DNA of 64,000 nucleotides from an uncultured bacterium (GTDB lineage Bacteria; Hydrogenedentota; Hydrogenedentia; Hydrogenedentales; Hydrogenedentaceae): contig CAKZKR010000063.1 in the NCBI GenBank assembly GCA_937124615.1, positions 1-64,000 on the forward strand. Direction: 5' to 3'. A model generated the notes under the pieces. The model searched no databases. It saw only the letters and a list, made by a program, of their open reading frames with translations, and was not told the DNA's origin. Positions 17,512 to 27,269 of the stretch are shown piece after piece (position 1 is the first letter of the stretch; the number at the start of each line of letters is the position of its first letter). The position numbers were made by a program, and so were the translations under genes.

Positions 17512-19608
17512 CTATTTCGATTTACGATGGACTTCCAACACCCCTTCAATGGAGCGAATAGAACGCATAAGGACATCAAAAGATTTGGGATTGCTTGAAG
17601 AAATTGATTTTTGTGTAAATTCAAATTTAATAAGTCCCTTGCGTAAAATTTTATAATTGGCTGAAATTACAGGAACTTTGTTATCTATTAACAGCGAAGT
17701 TAATTCCTGAATAACAGTAGGAGAAGGTCGGGCTAATACCTGCACGGTAATTTGTGTGATGCTGTCGATTTCCCATCGGACTTTATGCATTCGTTGTGGG
17801 TCTCGGTAAACGCTATTAAAGATTCTACAATCCTTTTTATGGATTGTAATGGCTCCTTTTAATGTAGAGTAGCCAACAACCTCATCCCCCGGCAACGGAT
17901 TGCAACATCGGCTGAAGTGAACAGCAATGTTTTTTTGTCCATCAATGCGAATGCTGAGATGTCGTTCCTTTTCGAACTCCTCATTATTTCCCCTATATTC
18001 GATTTTTGTTAATGCGGAGAAGTCTGACAATAGTGCAGTATCGGAAGGAGAATTTTCCTGCCGCTCATCTTTTCGAGAGGAAATTTCTTCCTTTTCTTCT
18101 TCCTCTTTTGGAAGAATACCTTTTTCTCGGAGATGGTGACGGATTTTATTTCGGGCTTTTCCAATAGTAATAATTTTCAACCAATCCAGATGGGGTTCCT
18201 GCTTTGGCGAGGTCAAAACCTCGACACGGTCACCTGTATTGAGTCTCGTTGTGATAGGAACATATCTATCGTTTACGCGAGCACCAATACAATGATGTCC
18301 AATCTCTGTGTGAATGGTATATGCGAAATCCAATACGGTTGCATTTGCAGGCAATTCAAAGACATCCCCTTTAGGTGTATAGATATAAATCTCGGATATT
18401 TTCAGGTCGTCCTGTATGTCCTGAGTTGTAATAGAGGACCCACCGGGGGCGGATAGTTCGGACACCATAGAACGAAGCCACTCAACCCGCTTTTGAGTAA
18501 GGGAATCGTCCAAGCCCCCTCCTTCTTTATAGAACCAATGAGCGGCGATTCCAAATTCTGCTTCCTGGTCCATTTCCTCAGTGCGGATTTGAATTTCAAG
18601 TGGATATTTCCTAGGTAAAAATACTGTTGTATGTAGGGCACGATAACCGTTGCTTCTGGGTTTTCGGATGTTATCACGAAATCGTTCGGGTACAAGATTT
18701 CCTAAACGATGGGCTATATCCAGTACGCGATAACATTCCTCAACTGTGTTAACAATAATCCGAATAGCATAAAGGTCCATAATGCGTTCAAGAGGAATTT
18801 GCTGTCTTTGCATTTTTGTGTAGATACTATACAAATGTTTCGGTCTACCTAAAATTCGAGCCTGAATTCCAATATTCTTTAATTCCTTTTCGAGATGGGC
18901 AATAATACCCTTTATTTCATTTTCGCGTTCGTCTTTTTTTCTTGCGATACGCGATGCAAGGCATTTATATTCCACAGGGAGCAGGACTTTGAAAGCAAGG
19001 TCTTCCAGTTCCATTTTCCATCGGTAAATACCTAATCGATGGGCTATGGGTGCATATATGTTTAGCGTTTCCCGAGAAATTCGTTCCTGGGCTTCTTTGG
19101 ATAGGTACTTTAGTGTTCGCATATTGTGAAGTCGGTCGGCTAATTTAACAAGAAGGACACGAACATCTTTTACTCCGATAAAGAAAAGTTTTCGAAGCGT
19201 TTCTAATTTTCTCAGATCCTCATTCTCCTTGACAGTTGCTTTCATTTGTTGCCTGGAAACTTTTGTTACCCCTTCAACAATCTGCACGACGACCTTTCCT
19301 ACTTCTTTTTCGAGAAGTTCCCGTGGAACCTGTTTGTCTTCTATCACATCGTGGAGAAGTCCTGCCATTATAGTCGTTGAGTCTAGTTTTATCTCTGCCA
19401 GGAGTCGGGCTACCTCAATGGGGTGGATAATATACGGTTCGCCAGACTCCCGTTTCTGTTCTTGGTGGGCTTTTTCTGCAAGTTCAAATGCTTTTCGGAC
19501 CTGTACAATACCTTCCGCACTCATCCCGTTTGTGTGGAGTAACTGCACCAAAGAAAGAAATCGTCGTTCTATTTCGACAGGTACTGTTGCAAACCTGCTC
19601 TCAAGCAT
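17512..19608 (-). CDS. rel: Bifunctional (p)ppGpp synthetase/hydrolase (Rel/SpoT)
   Basis: A 698-residue stringent-response enzyme. The HD hydrolase domain keeps H62, H86-D87, E90-D91 and D158/N162 (RLHNMRTL), so ppGpp hydrolysis should be active. The synthetase domain shows DLYAIRIIV, SNGYRALHT and EIQIRT, so synthesis should be active too. A TGS domain (about 395-455) and a C-terminal Cys/His-containing domain (FSRCCNPLPGDEVVGY) followed by an ACT domain sense ribosome state in studied homologues. A low-complexity acidic stretch (about 505-530) links TGS to the C-terminal part. It is the only Rel/SpoT in the window and probably the main one. AAGGA lies just before the ATG. Confidence 0.95.
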   Translation of the reverse strand: MLESRFATVPVEIERRFLSLVQLLHTNGMSAEGIVQVRKAFELAEKAHQEQKRESGEPYIIHPIEVARLLAEIKLDSTTIMAGLLHDVIEDKQVPRELLEKEVGKVVVQIVEGVTKVSRQQMKATVKENEDLRKLETLRKLFFIGVKDVRVLLVKLADRLHNMRTLKYLSKEAQERISRETLNIYAPIAHRLGIYRWKMELEDLAFKVLLPVEYKCLASRIARKKDERENEIKGIIAHLEKELKNIGIQARILGRPKHLYSIYTKMQRQQIPLERIMDLYAIRIIVNTVEECYRVLDIAHRLGNLVPERFRDNIRKPRSNGYRALHTTVFLPRKYPLEIQIRTEEMDQEAEFGIAAHWFYKEGGGLDDSLTQKRVEWLRSMVSELSAPGGSSITTQDIQDDLKISEIYIYTPKGDVFELPANATVLDFAYTIHTEIGHHCIGARVNDRYVPITTRLNTGDRVEVLTSPKQEPHLDWLKIITIGKARNKIRHHLREKGILPKEEEEKEEISSRKDERQENSPSDTALLSDFSALTKIEYRGNNEEFEKERHLSIRIDGQKNIAVHFSRCCNPLPGDEVVGYSTLKGAITIHKKDCRIFNSVYRDPQRMHKVRWEIDSITQITVQVLARPSPTVIQELTSLLIDNKVPVISANYKILRKGLIKFEFTQKSISSSNPKSFDVLMRSIRSIEGVLEVHRKSK

Positions 19609-19626
19609 ACCAATCCTTTATTTTTT

Positions 19627-19635
19627 ATTATATCA
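19627..19635 (-). promoter_or_regulatory. Candidate extended -10 promoter of rel
   Basis: TGATATAAT on the minus strand, 18 nt before the ATG at 19608. The leader would be only about a dozen bases, just enough for the AAGGA site. No -35 is apparent. Confidence 0.35.
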
Positions 19636-19735
19636 AAAACAAAATTAGGAGTGGATTTTATTCTATGTTTATAAATATTGTCAGATGTTAGAATAATATG
19701 AATAATAAAATTTTGTTCTCTAAGAACACATATAC

Positions 19736-20623
19736 TTACAAATTCTTCTTTTGTTCTGTTAGAATCTGTTGGAGTTCGTAAGGGATGGGAGTATCAACAG
19801 AATAACCGAGTTCTTTGCGAAGTTGGATGGCATTAATTAGGGCCTTGCCGGCAAAATGATTGTTCATTAATATGAATACGCGTTGTGCTTTATTTCTCAT
19901 TCGTTGAATGCGTTCTGTCCATGGTTCCAATTCATTTTCCGAATATAAGTAGTTATATCTTTCGTCCCGATTCGATTTCTCAGAAAACCAATTTTTTATG
20001 TTTCTTCCATGAAAACGGACATAGGCAAAATCTGCAGTAACTTCTTCGGTCGGTGGTAAACAATTAGGGTCGGGTAGAGGTTGGTCAATGTTGCAAAAAG
20101 CCAGTCCTCTTTCACGGAATGATTCTAAAGTCTGTGAATGGAGCCAGGACCTGTGTCGAAACTCAATAGTCATTGGCATAGGAGAAAAAATATCTGTAAG
20201 TTTTGCTAAATATTTTCTATTTTCAGGTGTACGGTGAAATCGGTGGGGAAACTGAATAAGAATACAGCCCAATTTGTTAGCATCGGCAATGGGTTCAATC
20301 GATTGGATGAAAAGTTTTACATCCTCAAGAGTGATATTGTGATAATTTTCATGTGTAAATCGCTTCCACAATTTTACGGTAAATAAAAAAGAAGAATTGT
20401 CAAGGACCTGCTCGACCCACGATTGGACTCTTATAGAAGGGATTGGATGATAGTGGGTTACATTTATCTCTATACAATTTATCCATTGAGCAAGGTATCG
20501 AATGGGATGTATATTGTATGAGGTATCCTTAGGATATACGGTGCCTTTCCAGTCTTTGTAAGACCAACCTGACACTCCAATGTAGCAAGGACAGAGTTCT
20601 TTTTGTTTTGTATTTAAGGACAT
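19736..20623 (-). CDS. DUF72 (YecE-like) family protein
   Basis: A 295-residue protein of the DUF72 TIM-barrel family. It opens with YIGVSGWSYKDWKGTVYP, contains WINCIEINVTHYHPIPS, LGCILIQFPHRFH and IEFRHRSW, and ends with YVRFHGRN and VFILMNNHFAGKA motifs. The biochemical role of the family is not settled. I start at the ATG at 20623 because the family motif begins about 15 residues later; two earlier in-frame ATGs (20680, 20707) would add 19 or 28 residues that do not resemble the family. No strong RBS decides it. It is divergently oriented from the glycosyltransferase gene. Confidence 0.85.
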   Translation of the reverse strand: MSLNTKQKELCPCYIGVSGWSYKDWKGTVYPKDTSYNIHPIRYLAQWINCIEINVTHYHPIPSIRVQSWVEQVLDNSSFLFTVKLWKRFTHENYHNITLEDVKLFIQSIEPIADANKLGCILIQFPHRFHRTPENRKYLAKLTDIFSPMPMTIEFRHRSWLHSQTLESFRERGLAFCNIDQPLPDPNCLPPTEEVTADFAYVRFHGRNIKNWFSEKSNRDERYNYLYSENELEPWTERIQRMRNKAQRVFILMNNHFAGKALINAIQLRKELGYSVDTPIPYELQQILTEQKKNL

Positions 20624-20724
20624 GGTATAAATATTTTCTTGTTTTTGATTTTTTATAATTTGTGCAGTTAAATTATACATAATGAAATCATAATAGAAAG
20701 AACCCATCTTTAAAAAGAGGAAAT

Positions 20725-22329
20725 ATGCAACAAAGTGAAGAAAGAAAAAAGCAGGAGCAGATTGAAAACTTAAAAAAGAAAATCATGGAATATCTTTTCT
20801 GGGGGTGTCTTCTCCCTTTAGGGGTTGGGCTTCGTCTTTTTCATTTAGGTTCGTTAAGCCTTTGGTATGATGAATGTGCCTCGATAGAGTTAAGCAAATT
20901 GGTGGATAAAAATCTCTCGTTTCTCTCTCCTTTGTTAAATAATGAACCGCCTATGAATCCATTGCTTATTTTTATTTGGGGAAATATTTTGAATAGTGTT
21001 CGTTTTTGGGAGAAATATTCTGTTTGGGATGATTTTGCATGGCGGTTACTGCCTTGTTTTTGGAGTATTTTATCTATTGTTATGTTTTACCAGGTAGCAA
21101 AGCGGATGGTGGACCGGCCCTTTACTATCCTGGTTGCAACTTTTCTATTTATTATATCCCCGTTCCAAATTTATTACGCTCAGGAATTAAGAATTTATTC
21201 GTTTTATGTCCTATTAAATCTTATAGGTCTGTATTTTCTTCTTCGTATATTATCGGGCAATCTCTGGAAGGATTGGGTAGGTTTAGGTGTCATTTTTGTA
21301 TTATTGATGTATTCCCATTACTTTAGTGTTTGGGCTATTTTTGTAACGAACCTATTCATCTTGATCTTGATGGCTCTGGGTAGGAGGGATTTGTTCCGGA
21401 AATGGTTCTGGACAAATTTTATTGCAGGACTGCTGGTTCTGCCGGCTGTGTATCTTGCGTGGTATTTCCATGAAATTGTTTCGGGTATTCGCTATGTATG
21501 GTATCCAAATCCGACTATTAAGACAGGATTAATAACATGGAAAAATTTTTTCGCAGGCTATACACCGAACAGTAGTGTTTACTGGATCATGTTTGTCCTG
21601 TCTTTTCTTCTTTTCTTTTGGGGGTTATGGTCATATCGGAGGCAACCCGAGAATGGGCTTTATTCCTTTTTTATGAGTTTACTACCTATCTTTGGTAATG
21701 TTCTTTTCTGGGGAGCGAGGCATTTTTCATTTTATGAACATCGATTGTTTATCTTTTCAGGAGTAGTAGCACTTTTTGTGATAGCACAGGGTATTCACGG
21801 AATCCGGTTTTATCCAACGCGAATTTTAATTCTCATTATGTTTACTATACTTACGGTTGTCTGTTTAAAGGATTATTATCAATTAAAATTGCATCCGATA
21901 GATATGCATCGATTAGGTGTTTATGATAAAGTAGATTTTCGTAGTTGTGCAGATTGGATACGAAGGAATTATAAGGAAGGGGATATTATAATCTATCCCA
22001 GTCACTTTATGGTTCCTTCTATGCGGTATTACTTGAACGGTTTTCCGCAATGTCGTGTGGGTATGAGTGCTATTGATGTTCAGGTCCATATTGACAGTTT
22101 TGGGAACACAACTTTACTTGCTCACCACGGTTTATTGCCCGAGCCTATAGAACAAGCAACAAAGAAATATCACCGATTATGGTTTTTAGAAACGCATGGA
22201 TTGACTTTTGAGTATAAACCCCATACCGAACCCCTGCGAAAGTATCTTGAAGAAAACTGGAAAGGAGTGGACCGGGTATCTTTTTGGGGATTGAGTGCTA
22301 CTCTCTATCAGAGAAAAACGAAAGAGTAA
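20725..22329 (+). CDS. GT-C fold membrane glycosyltransferase (GT39/ArnT-like)
   Basis: A 534-residue polytopic protein with about 10-12 membrane helices (from residue 22 to about 395) and a soluble C-terminal domain. The first extracytoplasmic loop has the catalytic-type acidic pair D49-E50 in SLWYDECASIEL, the hallmark of GT-C enzymes that use lipid-linked sugars. A charged, helical N-terminus (about 20 residues) precedes the first helix. It probably transfers a sugar from a polyprenyl phosphate to a protein or lipid in the periplasm; the acceptor is unknown. AGAGG lies 5 nt before the ATG. Confidence 0.85.
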   Translation: MQQSEERKKQEQIENLKKKIMEYLFWGCLLPLGVGLRLFHLGSLSLWYDECASIELSKLVDKNLSFLSPLLNNEPPMNPLLIFIWGNILNSVRFWEKYSVWDDFAWRLLPCFWSILSIVMFYQVAKRMVDRPFTILVATFLFIISPFQIYYAQELRIYSFYVLLNLIGLYFLLRILSGNLWKDWVGLGVIFVLLMYSHYFSVWAIFVTNLFILILMALGRRDLFRKWFWTNFIAGLLVLPAVYLAWYFHEIVSGIRYVWYPNPTIKTGLITWKNFFAGYTPNSSVYWIMFVLSFLLFFWGLWSYRRQPENGLYSFFMSLLPIFGNVLFWGARHFSFYEHRLFIFSGVVALFVIAQGIHGIRFYPTRILILIMFTILTVVCLKDYYQLKLHPIDMHRLGVYDKVDFRSCADWIRRNYKEGDIIIYPSHFMVPSMRYYLNGFPQCRVGMSAIDVQVHIDSFGNTTLLAHHGLLPEPIEQATKKYHRLWFLETHGLTFEYKPHTEPLRKYLEENWKGVDRVSFWGLSATLYQRKTKE

Positions 22330-22381
22330 TATGACTTTCCTCCGGATTGGGTAGTTTTTCTGTGAATACAGGTGGTCGTTT

Positions 22382-22401
22382 TATAACAATAGGCTGTTAT
22401 A
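22382..22401. terminator. Weak hairpin in the convergent gap between glycosyltransferase and dapA
   Basis: TATAACA (22382-22388) and TGTTATA (22395-22401) form a 7-bp stem with a 6-nt loop between converging genes. It lacks a clear T-run, so a terminator role is only suggested by location. Confidence 0.3.
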
Positions 22402-22449
22402 GACCGCTATACTTACAATTAAGTTTTTAATTAAAAATATCGTTAATTT

Positions 22450-23319
22450 TTAGATGAGATTTAGTTTTTGGAGAACATGTTCTAATCGTTTGAATTGAGG
22501 TTCGCTCATGGATACGAGGGGAAGGCGTAAAATATTTTTAATCATGCCCATGCGTGCCAGACCTGCTTTTACAGGCATTGGGTTGGTCTCATAGAACAAG
22601 GCTTTGAATAAGGGCATGAGTTGATAATGGATTTTTCGTGCCTCTGAATAGTGGCCTTCAAGAGCCTGTGTGCACATACGGGCAAGTTCTGCTGGAACGA
22701 TGTTTGCAGCAACGGAAATAACGCCCATAGCACCGATAGACATCATAGGTAATGTTAAACTATCATCGCCAGATAGTACCGTTATATCACAGAGAGCAAG
22801 GATTTGGGATACCTGATCTACACTACCGCATGCTTCTTTAATACACACGATGTTCGGGATTTTGTTAAGTTCCGCAATAGTTTCGGGTTCTAATTTGATA
22901 CCTGTTCTGCTTGGAACATTGTAAAGGACGATAGGAATGTCTACTTCTTCAGCAATTTTTTTATAGTGAGCAATAAGCCCTGCCTGAGTGGGCTTGTTAT
23001 AGTAAGGAGTGATTAGTAAAGCGCCGTCACAACCAATTTCTTTTGCATAACGGGTAAGGTCTAATGCTTCCATTGTGTTGTTGGAACCTGTCCCAGCAAT
23101 TATAGGGACTCTACCTGCAACTCGTTCTACAACGAAGCGGATACATTCTTTTTGTTCTTCATGCGAAAGTGTTGCTGCTTCCCCTGTGCAACCGCAAGGG
23201 ACCAGCCCATGTGTTCCTTGCTCGATATGGAAATCTACCAATTTTCCATAAGCGTTGAAATCAACTTCAAAATTTTCTTTAAAAGGTGTTACTAAAGCAA
23301 CCCAGGAACCTTTGAACAT
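22450..23319 (-). CDS. dapA: 4-hydroxy-tetrahydrodipicolinate synthase
   Basis: A 289-residue aldolase-type TIM barrel that condenses pyruvate with aspartate semialdehyde in lysine and diaminopimelate synthesis. Schiff-base K161 (IVCIKEACG), Y133 (VLYNVPSRTG) and Y107 (TPYYNKP) are in place. The usual GTTGE loop reads GCTGE (43-47), so the threonine of the proton-relay triad (T44 in E. coli numbering) is Cys. It lies 31 nt after dnaB on the same strand and may be at the end of the ribosomal/replication operon. The Cys exchange leaves a small chance that it is a relative with another substrate, but length and other motifs favour DapA. Confidence 0.9.
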   Translation of the reverse strand: MFKGSWVALVTPFKENFEVDFNAYGKLVDFHIEQGTHGLVPCGCTGEAATLSHEEQKECIRFVVERVAGRVPIIAGTGSNNTMEALDLTRYAKEIGCDGALLITPYYNKPTQAGLIAHYKKIAEEVDIPIVLYNVPSRTGIKLEPETIAELNKIPNIVCIKEACGSVDQVSQILALCDITVLSGDDSLTLPMMSIGAMGVISVAANIVPAELARMCTQALEGHYSEARKIHYQLMPLFKALFYETNPMPVKAGLARMGMIKNILRLPLVSMSEPQFKRLEHVLQKLNLI

Positions 23320-23350
23320 AGTTATCTCCTATATAAATTTGTTATTTAAT

Positions 23351-24793
23351 CTAAAAAGGACTTTCTTCTTCTTCAATATAGGGTGCAGAAGAGTATTCTT
23401 TGTCTTCATTAAAATATCCTATTTCATAAAATGTTTGTTTTCTTCGGTTGAAATTGAAATCGATAGTAGGTGTGGGACCGTTTCTCTGTTTTGCTATCTT
23501 CAAATGGACGTGGATGGGGTCTTTGGATTTATTTTTTTCCTCTTTTTTATTTTTGTACAGAATCATGACGACATCCGCATCTTGTTCAATAGCTCCGGAT
23601 TCTCGCAGATGAGAAAGTTTCGGTTCGGAAGATTCTTTTTCTGCTTCCCGGCTTAATTGGGATAATGTGAGTACCGGGATTTTTAGTTCGCGTGCCAGTC
23701 CTTTGATTTGTCGTGAAATCTCTGCAATTTCGACCTGACGATTTTCTCCCCGTCGGTGAACATTCATCAGTTGCAGGTAGTCGATAATTATAAGTTTTAC
23801 TTCAGGGTGAGCAAATAAATGCTTGCGTGCTTTCGAGCGAAGTTCAATAATATTAATGCTGGGTGTGTCATCAATGTAAATGGGCAAAGTTTCTATTTCT
23901 CCACAATATTTAACAACATCTCCTAATAAGTTTTTTCGGGCAAATGTTCTTCGGAGTTCCTGTGCATCAAGGTTTCCCTGTATGCAGATAAGTCTTTGGA
24001 GCAATAATTCTTTTGACATCTCTAAACTGAAAATAAGAACACCTTCTCCCTCTTTTTTCGCTGCATGGAGGGCTATGTTAAGGGCAAAGGCGGTTTTACC
24101 TACGGAAGGTCTCGCTGCAAGAACGATCATTTCAGAGGATTGCAGTCCACAGAGTGTTTCATCGAGTTTATTGAACCCTGTGGCGAGTCCAGGAAGTAGT
24201 TCTCCTTTCCGTATTCGTTCCTCAAAACTATCTATGTAAGTCCTGATGAAATCTTGTAATTTGTAAATAGGGTTTGTATTTCTTTGCATTGCAAGAGCGA
24301 AGAGGTTGCTTTCTGCTTCGTCTGCAAGTTCTTTGAATGGAATTTGTCCTTCATATGTTTTGGAAATGGTCTCACTACAAGACTCGATGAGTTTGCGTTT
24401 TAATGCGTTTTCAATTACAGTATTTGCGTAATATGTTATATTCGCAGAGGTAGCCACAGCAGATGATAATTCTGTTAGATAAGAAATCCCTCCGACTTCA
24501 TCCAATAACTTTCTTGTTTCAAGATCCCCTGCAACTGCCTGTAAGTCAGGTTTGTTCTGGCTATCTTGATAAATTCTAAACATGGACTCGTATATAATTT
24601 GATGCGGTCCATAGTAAAAGATATTATCTTTATTGTAATTAAAGATTTCAAGAACTTTTTGAAATGCGTTAGGGTCTAAAAAAATAGCCCCAAGGACCGC
24701 TCGTTCCGATTCAACAGACTGTGGCGGTTTGCGGTCAAAAACCGTTGGAGAAGGTTTTTCTTTTGAAGTTTCTTTTCTCCGGGAAATTGCCAT
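23351..24793 (-). CDS. dnaB: Replicative DNA helicase DnaB
   Basis: A 480-residue hexameric helicase that unwinds DNA at the replication fork. The N-terminal domain (about 25-130, PPQSVESERAVLGAIFLDP) binds primase in homologues. The RecA-like domain has Walker A ARPSVGKTAFALN (about 231-243), Walker B IIIDYLQLM and the DnaB motif LSQLSREAEKE. No intein is present. It starts 3 nt after the L9 stop, in the widely conserved rpsF-ssb-rpsR-rplI-dnaB order. The C-terminal tail is acidic. Confidence 0.96.
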   Translation of the reverse strand: MAISRRKETSKEKPSPTVFDRKPPQSVESERAVLGAIFLDPNAFQKVLEIFNYNKDNIFYYGPHQIIYESMFRIYQDSQNKPDLQAVAGDLETRKLLDEVGGISYLTELSSAVATSANITYYANTVIENALKRKLIESCSETISKTYEGQIPFKELADEAESNLFALAMQRNTNPIYKLQDFIRTYIDSFEERIRKGELLPGLATGFNKLDETLCGLQSSEMIVLAARPSVGKTAFALNIALHAAKKEGEGVLIFSLEMSKELLLQRLICIQGNLDAQELRRTFARKNLLGDVVKYCGEIETLPIYIDDTPSINIIELRSKARKHLFAHPEVKLIIIDYLQLMNVHRRGENRQVEIAEISRQIKGLARELKIPVLTLSQLSREAEKESSEPKLSHLRESGAIEQDADVVMILYKNKKEEKNKSKDPIHVHLKIAKQRNGPTPTIDFNFNRRKQTFYEIGYFNEDKEYSSAPYIEEEESPF

Positions 24794-24796
24794 GAA

Positions 24797-25273
24797 TTAA
24801 TTGTTTGAATTCTCCATGTTATTGTCATCAGTAAGTTGGCTAACCCAGACTTTGACTTCCGCAATTACACCACTTCCTAACTTTACAGGAACAGAGAAAA
24901 TACCCAGAGTCTTAATGGGTTCTTCCAACAGAATTTGTTTCCGGTCAATATTGAAGTTTATCTTCTGTAATTCTTCTGCAATCATTGTATTTGTTACAGA
25001 ACCGAATAATCGTTCTTCGTCGCCTGCACGCATTTTAAACTCAATTGTAATGGTATTGATTTGTTTCGCTACCGATTCCAATTCTGCTTTTCGTTTGGCT
25101 TCCCGCCGTTGAATGATTTCCATGTGATGACGGATTTCTTTTGCGGAAGCAGATTGCACAGATACTGCTAATTTTCGAGCAATCAAGAAATTGCGTGCAT
25201 AACCGTCTGAAACTTCAACCGTTTCACCGACTTTGCCCAGTTTTTCAATGTCTTGACATAAAATTACTTTCAT
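24797..25273 (-). CDS. rplI: 50S ribosomal protein L9
   Basis: A 158-residue protein with the N-terminal L9 domain (MKVILCQDIEKLGKVGE, SDGYARNFLIARKLA), a long connecting helix and the C-terminal domain (LFGSVTNTMIAEEL). It binds 23S rRNA and helps keep the reading frame. The length is usual. It is followed at 3 nt by dnaB and preceded by the DUF2232-like gene. The last residues (MENSNN) are a short polar tail. Confidence 0.96.
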   Translation of the reverse strand: MKVILCQDIEKLGKVGETVEVSDGYARNFLIARKLAVSVQSASAKEIRHHMEIIQRREAKRKAELESVAKQINTITIEFKMRAGDEERLFGSVTNTMIAEELQKINFNIDRKQILLEEPIKTLGIFSVPVKLGSGVIAEVKVWVSQLTDDNNMENSNN

Positions 25274-25333
25274 TGTTTCTTCTCCTGACCATTCTTGTTT
25301 AATTATATTCTTTTCATATTTTTTATTGCGAGT

Positions 25334-26329
25334 TTAAGTATTTGTTTCCGGATGCAACCGGATGTAAAGTTTTACAAGTGCATTTCGAAAATCCCACCAT
25401 GTGTCAAAAAAACCAAAGACAGCAAGGATGGGAAAAGTCCAAATTCCAAAAACAAAAAGTACGAGAACCAGAGTTAGTAGAATATTCCACTGGAATAAAA
25501 AAGCACAAAAGGTAAGGATACTCAATCCATTGAGCCAATAGATGAAACTTAAAATAACAGCCGTATTTCGTGAAATAATACGGAATAGTTCGCCTGCATT
25601 ATAATGTTGGTCGTATATTAGAATTACCGCTGTTACAATGGCTAACCAGACCAGATAGTCCGGTGTCCGCACTTGGGAAAAACTTCCTAATCGTGGATTT
25701 TCCCAGTAATGGAGGCCATCCTCTGTTGGCAGGACTCTTAATCGGGCTACCATCCAGCCTATAATTATAGTGGCCATGATTAGACTTTGTCCGAAAAGTA
25801 ATCCTATATGAAAATCTTCCCAGTGATAATCGAGGTATTTTAAACCTTCTATTAAAGTCCTGTTTGCATCTTCTGATGAATTTGTTTCTTCTTTTCTGAG
25901 TTCTTTTATCTCTGCAATACGAGCATTAACAGAAATGGTTATATCTTTACGCAGATTTTCCCAGAAATACATGGTAAGAAGGGTCCCGGAAATAAATAGA
26001 AGGCTGGTCATCAGAAGGAGACATTGTGTCCATGAGTATCTTCTTAATGCGGAACCGATGGAGACCGGCACAAGTATACTTGCTAAGAGTGTTGCGGACC
26101 ACATCATAAGATTTTCAAGGGTAAAAGGCAAGGATTGTATAAACGCTCCTAAAACAAATCCCGGAACAAGGGCTGTGCAAAGCACCGTTGTACAGAACCA
26201 TGAATTTCTTGCTCGACTCAGACCAATAACAACAACTGTAACAAGGGGAAGTAAGATAAAAATGCCTTCACCTGTTAAGTAGGCAGTAATTAATATTAAA
26301 AACAATATTTTCGTCAGCAAGTTGGACAT
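25334..26329 (-). CDS. DUF2232 (YybS-like) membrane protein
   Basis: A 331-residue integral membrane protein with about eight predicted helices and a charged segment near 140-160 (KELRKEETNSSED). Gene position between rpsR and rplI, together with length and topology, match the DUF2232/YybS family, which occurs in this locus in many bacteria. The function is unknown. The sequence itself is weakly conserved, so the family call leans on context. Confidence 0.65.
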   Translation of the reverse strand: MSNLLTKILFLILITAYLTGEGIFILLPLVTVVVIGLSRARNSWFCTTVLCTALVPGFVLGAFIQSLPFTLENLMMWSATLLASILVPVSIGSALRRYSWTQCLLLMTSLLFISGTLLTMYFWENLRKDITISVNARIAEIKELRKEETNSSEDANRTLIEGLKYLDYHWEDFHIGLLFGQSLIMATIIIGWMVARLRVLPTEDGLHYWENPRLGSFSQVRTPDYLVWLAIVTAVILIYDQHYNAGELFRIISRNTAVILSFIYWLNGLSILTFCAFLFQWNILLTLVLVLFVFGIWTFPILAVFGFFDTWWDFRNALVKLYIRLHPETNT

Positions 26330-26357
26330 AAATAAACACGATTGGTATATATAATAA

Positions 26358-26639
26358 CTATTCCGCTACGAAAGGAAGCAATGCTATTTGACGGGCTAAT
26401 TTAACGGCCTTTGTTAGCATGTGCTGTTGTTTTGCTGTGGCACCTGTAATCCGACGGGGTATAATCTTTCCGCGTTCGGTTATATAATGCCTCAACAAAT
26501 TTGTGTCCTTATAGTCAATATATACTATCCGTTCTATGGTTAATCGACTGGTCCTTTTTCTAAAAATTCTCTTCTTCTTTCTTCTCTTTAACCGTTTCAT
26601 TTTGATTTTTGATTTTGCTTTTGCGGAAATGTGTGCCAT
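26358..26639 (-). CDS. rpsR: 30S ribosomal protein S18
   Basis: A 93-residue basic protein with the S18 core [19 protein letters not shown] followed by [30 protein letters not shown]. The first 30 residues are a lysine/arginine-rich extension. It pairs with S6 on the small-subunit platform. AAGGA lies upstream of the ATG. An 87-nt gap separates it from ssb, otherwise the order follows the conserved operon. Confidence 0.96.
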   Translation of the reverse strand: MAHISAKAKSKIKMKRLKRRKKKRIFRKRTSRLTIERIVYIDYKDTNLLRHYITERGKIIPRRITGATAKQQHMLTKAVKLARQIALLPFVAE

Positions 26640-26726
26640 ATAGCATAATTCCTTTTGTTAAAATAAAGGTTAATAAATTAATCATTTCTATAGGTTGGTA
26701 ATATTGATTTTGTACCCGAAAAGAAA

Positions 26727-27245
26727 TTAGAACGGGACATCGTCTTCTGGCGGAAGATTCCAATTATTTCTTTGAACATTTGTTTTTTGGCTCGAAGAGG
26801 GAGATCCTTTACCCTGATTGGGATAGTTTTCTGGATAAGGTTCTCCGTATTCGTCGGGTGGAATTTCTTCTGTATCAAAATCTCCTAAAGAGGATGTTTC
26901 CTTATCAAGGTGACTGATACGCCATGCTACAATTTCCAGACGAGACCGTCGCTGATTGGTATTTCGGTCTTCCCATTCATCTAATCGAAGACGACCTTCT
27001 ACGAGAACCGGTCTTCCCTTCCGGAGTTGTTGATTTGCATATTCCGCCTGACGGTCCCATACCACTACATTGACAAAGACGGCTTCATCTTTATAGTTTC
27101 CATCCTTGGCTTTATAGCGGCGATTGTTTGCCAGGGTAAAGCGTGCAACGACCCTTCCACTGGGAGTTGAACGCACATCCGGTTCCCGGACAACTCTACC
27201 GGCAATCAGAACAATGTTTAGATCAGGAACGCGAACATCAGCCAT
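26727..27245 (-). CDS. ssb: Single-stranded DNA-binding protein
   Basis: A 172-residue protein: an OB-fold (about 5-115; LNIVLIAGRVVREPDVRSTPSGR, VVVWDRQAEYANQQLRKGRPVLVEGRL) and a flexible Gly/Asn/Pro-rich tail ending in the acidic DDVPF tip that recruits repair and replication proteins. It sits 24 nt after rpsF. Length and architecture are typical. Confidence 0.96.
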   Translation of the reverse strand: MADVRVPDLNIVLIAGRVVREPDVRSTPSGRVVARFTLANNRRYKAKDGNYKDEAVFVNVVVWDRQAEYANQQLRKGRPVLVEGRLRLDEWEDRNTNQRRSRLEIVAWRISHLDKETSSLGDFDTEEIPPDEYGEPYPENYPNQGKGSPSSSQKTNVQRNNWNLPPEDDVPF

Positions 27246-27269
27246 AGGTATCTGTTCCTATGTTAAAAG

